A DNA stretch of 64,000 bases from Chlorops oryzae (lineage: Eukaryota > Arthropoda > Insecta > Diptera > Chloropidae), in the NCBI GenBank assembly GCA_020466095.1, contig CM035808.1:13513663-13577662 (forward strand), in the 5' to 3' direction. Position 1 is the first letter of the stretch. The number at the start of each line of letters is the position of its first letter. Below, piece after piece: positions 34,900 through 43,200 of the stretch. The notes beneath the pieces were generated by a model that saw nothing but the letters and a program-made list of their open reading frames with translations, made no database searches and was not told the origin of the DNA. A program made the position numbers and the translations under genes.

Positions 34900-35217
34900 G
34901 GTATTTTTCGATTTCAATTTGGGATTAATTACACTTGGCACATAGTTCCAGAAGGGATGAAATACTTCATGACTAACGCAATAAAATTTTATCACGTTTC
35001 CTGGAATAGTCGCGAATATTTTCCTCTTGATACCGCCTTCTGTCGCGAAAAATCTTTTGGACTTTCCGTTGTTTTCCTTTTGTTTTCCGAAAGTGTCACT
35101 TTTTATGAAACGATTTCTTTATGTTTTTTTCTTATGCCAGTCCTTGTAATATTGTACACAATGGTCAGAGTATTTATTTTTAAAGAAAATAACCAAAAAT
35201 TAAATTTTATTTTATAG
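34900..35217 (+). pseudogene. Possible orphan exon resembling GPCR transmembrane 5
   Basis: After an AG at 34900-34901 an open frame reads a polar segment, then DTAFCREKSF, and a hydrophobic stretch FYETISLCFFLMPVLVILYT with charged residues after it. A Cys followed by YE...FF..P....LY is the pattern of extracellular loop 2 and TM5 in rhodopsin-like peptide receptors. No neighbouring GPCR exons were found, so this is either an exon of a gene with distant exons, a relic, or chance. Low confidence. Confidence 0.25.
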
Positions 35218-35247
35218 GTATTATTTTTGAATTGTAAGTTCGCTTGA

Positions 35248-35492
35248 GTGGCTCTGGGATAGCGTAGGGGATGCGTGCTATGCTCTTGATCCCAGGGTCC
35301 GAGGTTCGATTCCCGGCACAGGCGAAACGGAGTGTAATGTTCCAAGCCTAGCACTGGTTTTTCAAAAATCGCATGTGAGGGGCACACTACATAAAAAGAC
35401 ATACACTCACACAAACACAAGAAAACGTCCTTGGTATCACAATGGGCCGATTAACGGCCTAAGTGGCAGCCACTTCAACCTACCTACCTACC
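35248..35492 (+). mobile_element. tRNA-derived SINE with 13-bp target duplication
   Basis: The head contains a polymerase III A box (TAGCGTAGGGGATGCG) and B box (GGTTCGATTCC). The body has AAAATCGCATGTGAGGGGC and GGCCGATTAACGGCC, and the 3' end is (CCTA)n. Flanks TAAGTTCGCTTGA (35235-35247) and TAAGTTCACTTGA (35493-35505) are a target duplication with one change. The SINE is therefore relatively young and precisely bounded at 245 bp. The minus-strand frame 35103-35420 is not a gene. Confidence 0.88.
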
Positions 35493-35859
35493 TAAGTTCA
35501 CTTGAAATACTTTTGAAACGCGACATATTAAAATAAAAGAAAGAGATTGAGGTTTTTAATTTTGAAAGATCCTCATAAAAGGCTTTTATCCTTTTCGAAG
35601 TGGGTTTAGGACAAGTCCATTTTGTCACATCCGTTACACACACTTTTTTTTATTTGGTTTTAGCTCATAGTATTTAAAAACAAAGTAAAGAATTTACATC
35701 GGCTAAGCCGATTGCACAATACCTTTTCCTCAGCCGAAAATATGTTAAAACATTACCTTAACAAAAATTCCTGCCGTTTTCGTTGTTCTAGCTTGGATAT
35801 CTATTTATACCTTATCTGTACTTCGATTTAGCTTCTAAGATTCGAGATTATTATTAAGC

Positions 35860-36210
35860 ACAAAATTTTCGCGAATGGTGGTCATGGTCAAATTTTAACC
35901 CTTAGAGGACATTATGTCTAGCTGCGAAATCCTCAATTCAAAATAGTGTAAATCAAATTTTCGCGAATTTCGCGGATGGTGGTCTTGATCACATTTTAAC
36001 CCTTAGAGGAAATTTAGTTTAGCTGCGAAAATACTCACTTCAAAATGTGAAAATCAAATTTTCGCGAATTTGCGGATGGTGGTCTTGATCAAATTTTAAC
36101 CCTTAGAGGACATTTTGTTTAGCTGTGAAAAAACTCAATTCAAAATATTGAAAACCAAATTTTTTCAAATTTCGCGAATGGTGGTATGGTCAAAATTTAA
36201 CCATAAGTGA
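35860..36210. repeat. Tandem repeat, about 98-bp unit, 3.5 copies
   Basis: Each unit contains AAATTTTCGCGAATTT[C]GCG, ATGGTGGTC, TTTTAACCCTTAGAGGA and TAGCTGCGAAA. Units start near 35863, 35953, 36054 and 36150 and differ by substitutions and short indels. Confidence 0.8.
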
Positions 36211-37610
36211 CGACTTTATTTGGCGGAAAAAAAACAACCAGAAGAAGCAAAAAAAAAAAAATCATTTTTGTATTCAGATATGAGAATAAGAGAAAGAGTG
36301 TTTTTTCTAATGTGTAGGTGATGACCATAGTTATAGCGATGTCGCAATTTTTTTTCAGCGAAAGCTTAAGTCTACATAGTAGCTTACACACACCAAATTT
36401 CAATAAGCTGGGATGTATAGTAAAAAAGTTATTCACGAAAAACGTTAAAAATCGTGATTTTTGAACTTCTGAACCACTTCCCACGACCCAAGAAGGGACT
36501 ACGAAAAAAATATGTATGCAGTTTTTCGGACATTTACCTGGTTCAAGTCCATGCCAAATTTCAATATGAAATCTTTCATGGCTTAGGAGTAAATTACGAA
36601 AAACTAAAGTGTGACCGACAGACAGACAGACAGACAGACATGGCTAGATCGACTCCTCTTGTCACCCTGATCAAGAATTTATATATTATGTCTATATTTA
36701 TCGCGACTCCTTTGGCTGTTACTACTCCGAGCCAAACTTAATATACCCTTTCCTTCGGAAAAGGTAAAAAAGTGTGATTCTCAAGGACTTAAAGTTTTGA
36801 AAATTTTAAACAACACTTAAGCTATGAAATTATATAATTTCTGCTAAGAATGGCTGTGACGGGTGTGACCTGTATGACGGGTTTGCCCTATATTAAAATA
36901 CCCATCTAGTATTTGGAAGACATTTTTTTATCAGAAGCTTCATTTACGAGTTTTTTTTTATCGAGCCCAGTTGATGATTAAGAAACGATTGATCACACGC
37001 ACGATGAAAAAAAGACTCAAAAATGATCAGAAATATGAGTCCAAAATTTGGTTCCATTTTCTCCCAAAAAAAGTATCTTTTATGATCAAGAAACGAGTGT
37101 ATGTTTTATTATTTTAATCCGAATAGGGGGTTTAGAAAAAGATAGAATATTTCAAAAATGGCTTGGCTTGGTGAAACCGGGCCTTAATAAAAATAAAAAA
37201 AAAAAGGATTTCTGATGACAGTGGTTGAGCGACAGTGACGTGCTTTGAAATGTAAAAGGATCTCTTTGCCAAATTTAAATGGCTACCTGCGTATTTTTTT
37301 CACTTCTCTAATGATATCTGAACTAAAGTAATTTTTTACTTCCTTACAATTCCGAAATTTTCTTCCAAACATGCGTAGTTTTGCAATGCAATTTTTTTAT
37401 TGAAATTTCTTTGAAATAATCAATCAAAAGAGAATCCTCAATAATGTAATATTTAACCTTCGATAGTTTATGTATTTTATTGTTCTTGAACCGTCACGTT
37501 CGAAGCATGTTTGATTGAATTTCCTAAGAAGGACGATTTATAAAGGTTCAGCGACGATGATATTGTTAGGTAAACCATAGATGTGCTACCTATAATTGAA
37601 AGAAAAAAAA
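36211..37610. other. Intergenic, with one end of a dispersed repeat
   Basis: 36610-36770 carries (GACA)n, CATGGCTAGATCGACTC, TGATCAAGAATTTATATA and AATATACCCTTTCC, a layout common to dispersed fly repeats that end in TATACCC. The remainder is AT-rich and without genes; the minus-strand frame 37477-37668 is not supported. Confidence 0.45.
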
Positions 37611-37615
37611 AAAAG

Positions 37616-37652
37616 TTCTCGAACATTCTACTTTCAAGTGGAATAATTTCAG
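37616..37652 (+). promoter_or_regulatory. Heat-shock-element-like array upstream of small gene B
   Basis: TTCTCGAACATTC (37616-37628) is a perfect three-unit inverted nGAAn array with correct 5-bp phasing. Further TTC/GAA units follow (TTCAAGTGGAATAATTTCAG, 37633-37652). The array ends about 65 bp upstream of the ATG. HSF binding is inferred from the consensus only. Confidence 0.5.
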
Positions 37653-37717
37653 AAATCGCGAAAATCATTCACACGTGAAACTACAAAGAATCAACAACGT
37701 CGGATCGAGCAGCCGGA

Positions 37718-38068
37718 ATGATGTCGGAGAAGAAAACGTTAAAGGAGCAAATTGCAGAAAAAGCAGAGGACATCGGAAAACTGTATAAAAATGTTGGATC
37801 CGTGCAATTCGCAATTTATCTTTATCGCAAGGAGTTATATAGTTTAAATGCGGAATACTTTGATCTGACAAAGGCGAAAATAAAATTGACCGATACTCTG
37901 ATTATGAATACAGTGCGTAATGTATGTACATTTCCAGTGGATGAGATTCTAAATTTGAGTCGTGTTACACAGTTCAAGAAAAAATTAAGAAAAAAGCTCA
38001 CAAGAATTCAAAAACTCGAAAACCTTGGCTTTGAAATACCACGTCCGCAGAGAGTTATGTGCATGTAG
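37718..38068 (+). CDS. Small basic helical protein B (paralog of 34391-34705)
   Basis: A single-exon frame of 116 residues; the first two codons are both ATG, so the start could be 37718 or 37721. Unrecognised family. It begins with a Lys/Glu-rich helix (EKKTLKEQIAEKAEDIGKLY); the shared core runs from SVQFAIYLYRKELYSLNAEY to LRKKLTRIQKLENL, and it ends RPQRVMCM. It is homologous to protein A over 75 residues (23 identities, no gaps), so both are probably real, fast-evolving, short coiled-coil proteins. A possible poly(A) signal AATAAA is near 38210. An HSE-like array lies just upstream. Confidence 0.7.
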   Translation: MMSEKKTLKEQIAEKAEDIGKLYKNVGSVQFAIYLYRKELYSLNAEYFDLTKAKIKLTDTLIMNTVRNVCTFPVDEILNLSRVTQFKKKLRKKLTRIQKLENLGFEIPRPQRVMCM

Positions 38069-38240
38069 TTAAGAATTCAAATTAAATATATATATATATA
38101 CTTTTTTTAAATTATTGTAAATTTGTATTAAAGCCAATCTTCGGTCTGTGTTTTTAATGTAAGAATATTTTTAATTTATTATAGTTTTCCTTTCAAATGC
38201 ATATTTAAAATAAAGTATTTGCGAGATTAAAATTTTCATT

Positions 38241-39020
38241 CATTACACTAGTTTACAGTGGTTTTGTTGCCGCGATTTCGTTAAGATCCCTGTGGCGATG
38301 AAATGGTTTCGGTTAAAAAAGGACTAGACTTAGGTGAGTCATTTTAGGGCCGAACTAGGATCGACCCCAAATGTATATGAACTGCGACCGATCAAAGGTT
38401 AACCTCTATCGGACTCACCATCTTCTAGTCAAAAAATGGGCGTAGGTGGGTGAGTTTGTTTAAGGGGACCTTCTGGTCTAGAATTTTTTGAAAATTGATT
38501 TTTTTTTTTTTATATATTTCGGAAGAATAGACTTTTAAGAATATGCTGGCAAAGTTTCGTGAAGATATTGACAATATTTGTTTTGCTACAGCCTTTTTAG
38601 AAGGTGGAGACAGCAGGCAGCGCGCTTGATCAAAGCAACTTTGAACGCGTTTATCTCAAAACTACTTTTTTTGACCTGGTGTGAATGAAAAACAAAAAAA
38701 CCATCGAACCGATTTGTCTGGAATTTTTATATATTATTCATAACATCAATGGCTATGGCCCGAACTAGAATCGAATTTTTATTTCAAGAACTTCATATTT
38801 TTTCATTAAAAAAATGGTCAAAAAAAAGGGGAGTTTTTGATGGTTGAAATAAAAAATTGCGCCATTTTGTCAATTTAATAAAAATTTTTTTTATTCTAGT
38901 TCCTGCCATAGCCGCATTCATTCTGATTAATAACATATTTTTGTTTTTTTTTTCGATTACCAGAACTGCCAAAATCTTTCACACCACGGAGGTACATTTT
39001 CAAAGAGGGTCCACCTCAAC
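38241..39020. repeat. 780-bp repeat, copy 1
   Basis: Begins CATTACACTAGTTTACAGTG and ends GTCCACCTCAAC. It matches 41600-42376 almost base for base, differing mainly by short indels in A/T runs. No open frame. The CACTAGYTTACA end also appears at 49.6, 52.6 and 53.7 kb. Confidence 0.88.
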
Positions 39021-39202
39021 GCCATTTTTAAAATACCAAAAAAAAAAAAAAAATTACAACAAAACATTTTTTATTTTTTGTCAATAAAGAATATAAAAAG
39101 CCTGCATACTTAGAAAATCGTTTTTTATTTGGCTTAATACCAAAAAAAAAAATGAAAAATACCCTAAATTTTCGTGCTCTAGACCAGAAGGTCCCCTTAA
39201 AC
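38457..39202. repeat. 746-bp unit with 25-bp inverted termini
   Basis: GTTTAAGGGGACCTTCTGGT with following CTAGA (38457-38481) is the exact reverse complement of 39178-39202. It overlaps the right three quarters of the 780-bp repeat. The copy at 41816 retains only the left terminus. Confidence 0.75.
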
Positions 39203-39268
39203 TTGTACTTTATTGTTGTCTGCTTTAAGTCCTCAATGTCCCGGCTTAAACAGGGAGACAAAAAGGCG

Positions 39269-39352
39269 AGACACTGGAAGGAAACACATGAGAGTAACGG
39301 AGATGGAATGCCTTTCGTCTCTGTCACTCTCATGTGTTTCCTTCCAGTGTCT
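39269..39352. repeat. Perfect 27-bp-arm hairpin
   Basis: 39269-39295 (AGACACTGGAAGGAAACACA...) is exactly mirrored by 39326-39352, with a 30-bp loop. There are no mismatches, so it is recent or conserved. Confidence 0.8.
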
Positions 39353-39384
39353 GTCTTAATCTAAACACGGACAATCTGATCGTT

Positions 39385-39440
39385 AAGACTCTCGTTTAGC
39401 AACCGCGTGAGTAGGGGTTCGATCCCTGGCTCGGTTTGGA
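39385..39440 (+). other. tRNA-like B-box fragment (SINE remnant?)
   Basis: TAGCAACCGCGTGAGTAGGG followed by GTTCGATCCCTGG resembles the 3' half of a tRNA promoter. No complete cloverleaf was found. Possibly a SINE remnant; no target duplication identified. Confidence 0.3.
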
Positions 39441-40141
39441 AAGCACTTTTTGTCCATTACCAAAATTTTTTTATGTTTATGTTTGAATTTTTTTTAACAG
39501 TTAACTTTGAAAAGAAAAAAATTAGTCGCGGATTGAAAATGTGGATGGTACGGTACGAATTGTGAAATAAATAAGGCTCTCATTTTTGGAGTACATAAAA
39601 CAACTCTCATGTTTTCCAACTGAATTTATCTAGCAGTTCACTTTCCGTTCTATACTTTACAAAAATTTTTCTGTAAAGAGCCAGTCTATGTGGAAATTTT
39701 ATAATATTTCATGTTTGCACCAGGAAAAAAATATTAGAATTTTTGCTATATTTTACACTCAACACACCGATTTTTAGATTGCTGTTGCGAAGTGTCCTTA
39801 AGATATCCTTGGAAACCCCTTTTAAGTTCGCCTTTCTACAAAATTTTGTATCTCAAAAACTAATTAAGATAGAAATATGAAACAAGCATTGGCTGATTAC
39901 AAATTAAACCGGGAATCAAAAATAAAAACTAAATTTTATTTTACATTGAGAACAATTGTTACACAAAAATCAGAATCAGTATACCTCTTTGGGGACATCC
40001 TTCGCAATTCTTATAAATGTGATGACCTTTGGTTAAAAAGCTTCAAAATACTTGGTTCCTTTATATTCACTTTCCTATTGTGCAAAGAATGGGAGCATTT
40101 TTTTTTTGTACAAATCCGCAGGAATATTTTGAAACTTTTCT
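39441..40141. other. Repeat-derived sequence, no gene
   Basis: 40030-40080 is an inverted copy of 41450-41500 (both contain AATACTTGGTTCC or its complement). The 39877-40143 frame crosses this junction and is not a gene. Confidence 0.4.
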
Positions 40142-40640
40142 GAAACTTCGCCTGTAAGTATGCTATCCTTTGAGTCTCCACTTAATTTGCAATAAACATG
40201 CCGCACAGTGCTTTGACTGGTTAGGCGGTGCTCTAAGCAAGCATTAATTTCTGCAAACCAATCATTGGTTTCGGCTACGCATTTTTCCTTAATTAATCTT
40301 AATATTCCAATTCTCCAACAGTTTTCATTGAATTCCTTTTGAAAAACTTCAAAATGTTTTTGGCATTGTTACTTTAAAAAACTCTTCACTTGGATTTTGG
40401 AGAAGCATATTTTTAACTGAATAAACTCCTCTGAAATGTTAAGCTGGCTATTGTGAATTTTCTTTAATTACTCATCGCATTGATCACATTCCAATTTCCT
40501 AAAAGCTTTGGTGCTTGAGGAATACCCAGAGAAGAATCTTTCAGCGGCACTCTTTGCAAAGTTTTGAATGTGGCTTTCATCAATTTCATCTATTGTGGAC
40601 GCTGTTAAATATTCCATAGTGCACGCCGCTTCGACGGCAA
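40142..40640 (-). pseudogene. Decayed transposase-like coding remnant
   Basis: On the minus strand a protein-like reading, broken by at least two stop codons, gives IDESHIQNFAKSAAERFFSG, then FRKLECDQCDE, then EFNENCWRIGILRLIKEKC and AETNDWFAEINACLEHRL. The Cys-x2-Cys after an FxxGY-like block recalls the C-terminal region of P/THAP-type transposases; I am not certain. The 3' part also occurs in fragments at 41.5, 42.5 and 43.0 kb. Confidence 0.4.
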
Positions 40641-40723
40641 CTTTTCTATGCTGAATGTTTCTTTGAATCGTAAAGAAAATTCACGAGAAGAAAATTCCTG
40701 GAAAACTCTGTATTTTCCACCCA

Positions 40724-40913
40724 TATAGCTTTCGTATCGCCTTCGTATCGCCTTTGTATCGCCCTCGTATAGCCCTCGTATAGCCCTCGTTTAGCCCTCG
40801 TATAGCCCTCGTATAGCCCTCGTATAGCCCTCGTATAGCCCTCGTATAGCCCTCGTATAGCCCTCGTATAGCCTTTGAGTAGCCTTCGTATAGCCTTCGT
40901 ATGTTGATGATGT
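40724..40913. repeat. 11-bp minisatellite, about 17 units
   Basis: The unit is CCCTCGTATAG, with variants CCTTCGTATCG at the left and CCTTCGTATAG at the right, as expected when array edges decay first. Eleven bases is not a multiple of three, so all frames read an 11-residue repeat (YEGYTRAIRGL on the minus strand) without stops. The 98-codon frame 40646-40942 is this artefact. Confidence 0.92.
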
Positions 40914-40961
40914 GTATGTTGTTTGAAGTGCATGGATTGCACGCAGGAAGCGGGTCGTGAA

Positions 40962-41477
40962 TCAGCTAGGAATGCTGTGTTGATGGATGTGCATGGATTG
41001 CAGTTGTTGTTGATTATTACTTGCTGGTCGAGCTTTTCTTTTTAACCGCGAGGAGTCTGAGGTATTCGATAATCCACGCGCTAGTGGATTCACGTGTCTA
41101 TGCAATTTATACAAGTACTTTTCTTTGGCTTTGGCGAACTCCGTTTTAACCAGTTCTACGTTAAGTTCTCTATGTATTCTTTCATTTGAAATAAACCAAG
41201 GAGCTCCGGTTATAGTCCTTAGGATTTTGGACTGAGCTCTTTGCAGGATATCTATGTTGGAATTGCTTGCGTTTCCATACAATTGCAAAACATACGTCCA
41301 TATTGGTTTCATGACTTGTTTGTATAGGAGGATTTTATATTCCATTTTAAGAGGAGAGCGATTATTAATTAACCAGTGCAAGCTATTGGCTTTAAGTTTC
41401 ATTTGGATTCTCTTGGCATTTGGGTTCTCTATAACAGAAATGTTTGCCCAATAGGAAAGTGAATACAAAGGAACCAA
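40962..41477 (-). mobile_element. Jockey-like LINE fragment, C-terminal end of reverse transcriptase
   Basis: A 171-codon frame contains KILLYKQVMKPIWTYVLQLY, GNASNSNIDILQRAQSKILR and TGAPWFISNERIHREL, the standard closing blocks of Jockey-type reverse transcriptases. The 5' part of the element is absent. The minisatellite at 40724-40913 lies directly on its 3' side. Confidence 0.88.
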
Positions 41478-41600
41478 GTATTTTGATGCTTTTTAAGCAA
41501 AGTTTATAAGATTTGAAAATACAAAAGATGAAAGGAAAAACATTGATATTTGAGATAGCATACTTACCGGCGAAGTTCTTGAAAAAAAATTGTAGCTTTC
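41455..41600. repeat. About 150-bp direct repeat flanking the 780-bp copy 2 (left member)
   Basis: GGAAAGTGAATACAAAGGAA through TTGTAGCTTTC recurs at 42377-42530 on the other side of the 780-bp repeat. The length excludes an ordinary transposon target duplication; the right member has an extra TTCTAAATGG. Confidence 0.8.
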
Positions 41601-42376
41601 ATTACACTAGTTTACAGTGGTTTTGTTGCCGCGATTTCGTTAAGATCCCTGTGGCGATGAAATGGTTTCGGTTAAAAAAGGACTAGACTTAGGTGAGTCA
41701 TTTTAGGGCCGAACTAGGATCGACCCCAAATGTATATGAACTGCGACCGATCAAAGGTTAACCTCTATCGGACTCACCATCTTCTAGTCCAAAAATGGGC
41801 GTAGGTGGGTGAGTTTGTTTAAGGGGACCTTCTGGTCTAGAATTTTTTGAAAATTGATTTTTTTTTTTTATATATTTCGGAAGAATAGACTTTTAAGAAT
41901 ATGCTGGCAAAGTTTCGTGAAGATATTGACAATATTTGTTTTGCTACAGCCTTTTTAGAAGGTGGAGACAGCAGGCAGCGCGCTTGATCAAAGCAACTTT
42001 GAACGCGTTTATCTCAAAACTACTTTTTTTGACCTGGTGTGAATGAAAACAAAAAAACCATCGAACCGATTTGTCTGGAATTTTTATATGTTATTCATAA
42101 CATCAATGGCTATGGCCCGAACTAGAATCGAATTTTTATTTCAAGAACTTCATATTTTTTCATCAAAAAAATGGTCAAAAAAGGGGAGTTTTTGATGGTT
42201 GAAATAAAAAATTGCGCCATTTTGTCAATTTAAAAAAAAATTTTTTTATTCTAGTTCCTGCCATAGCCGCATTCATTCTGATTAATAACATATTTTTGTT
42301 TTTTTTTTTCGATTACCAGAACTGCCAAAATCTTTCACACCACGGAGGTACTTTTTCAAAGAGTGTCCACTTCAAC
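41600..42376. repeat. 780-bp repeat, copy 2
   Basis: Same orientation as 38241-39020 and nearly identical. Ends GTCCACTTCAAC at the start of the right-hand flanking direct repeat. Confidence 0.88.
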
Positions 42377-43200
42377 GGAAAGTGAATACAAAGGAACCAA
42401 GTATTTTGATGCTTTTTAAGCAAAGTTTATAAGATTTGAAAATACAAAAGATGTTCTAAATGGAGGAAAACATTGATATTTGAGATAGCATACTTACCGA
42501 CGAAGTTCTTGAAAAAAAATTGTAGCTTTCGAGAAAAAGTGATATCCGAGAAATGCGGATTTCAGTAAAAAAATTCGTCGGATGCACCAGGCGAACAGGA
42601 AAAGCAGAAGGTGGGTGCCAAAATTTCAAATAGCGATATCTCGGAAACAACTGGGAATTTTTTCATTTTGAAAATTTCGGTTTTTCGTTTAAAGATTTTT
42701 TTGTAATATTTTTTTTTTTCGAGACATAAAAGCCGTTACATATTAAAAACAATGTATATTTTTTATGTTGACCTACCTCATAATGATATTTCCTACAGGG
42801 TTTTTGAACATTTTTCTTTCCTAAATGGTTCCTTAGATTCTACAGAAAATTCCTGTGGAGAAAATTTCTGGACAGCCCTATATTTTCCACCTATTTAAAG
42901 CACCTGTGCTATTTTCCTTACCCATGGAAATATTTTTTCTTCAATCCAAAGTGCGCTGTAGGCTCAAAAGATAGCATACTTTCCGGCTAAGTTTTCAAAA
43001 AGACTCTAGCTACTGAGGAAAAGTGTTGCCCGAGAAATGCGGATTTCAGTACAACAAATCGTCTAATTCGACAGGCGAACAGGAAGAACAGAAGGTGGAT
43101 GCCATATTTGAGGTAGTGCTTATCTATGAAATGACTTGGAATTTTCGAGTTTTGAAAATTGTCATTGAAGTTAGGGACAATTTGGACTGTGGTTGGATTT
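42377..43200. repeat. Diverged tandem copies of a transposon-derived segment
   Basis: GATAGCATACTTACCGACGA (42485) and GATAGCATACTTTCCGGCTA (42970) start two diverged copies, each continuing with GAGAAATGCGGATTTCAGTA and GGCGAACAGGAA. The first part is the right member of the direct repeat. Confidence 0.7.

Noticed and set aside
35248..35330. Functional tRNA gene
   Set aside because: A and B boxes are present but the sequence continues into a SINE body with target duplications.
40724..40913. CRISPR-like array
   Set aside because: Contiguous 11-bp units without spacers in an insect genome; a plain minisatellite.
40646..40942. 98-codon minus-strand frame with an 11-residue repeat, as a repeat-protein gene
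   Set aside because: It is the translation of an 11-bp minisatellite; the period in residues equals the unit in bases, as any frame would give.
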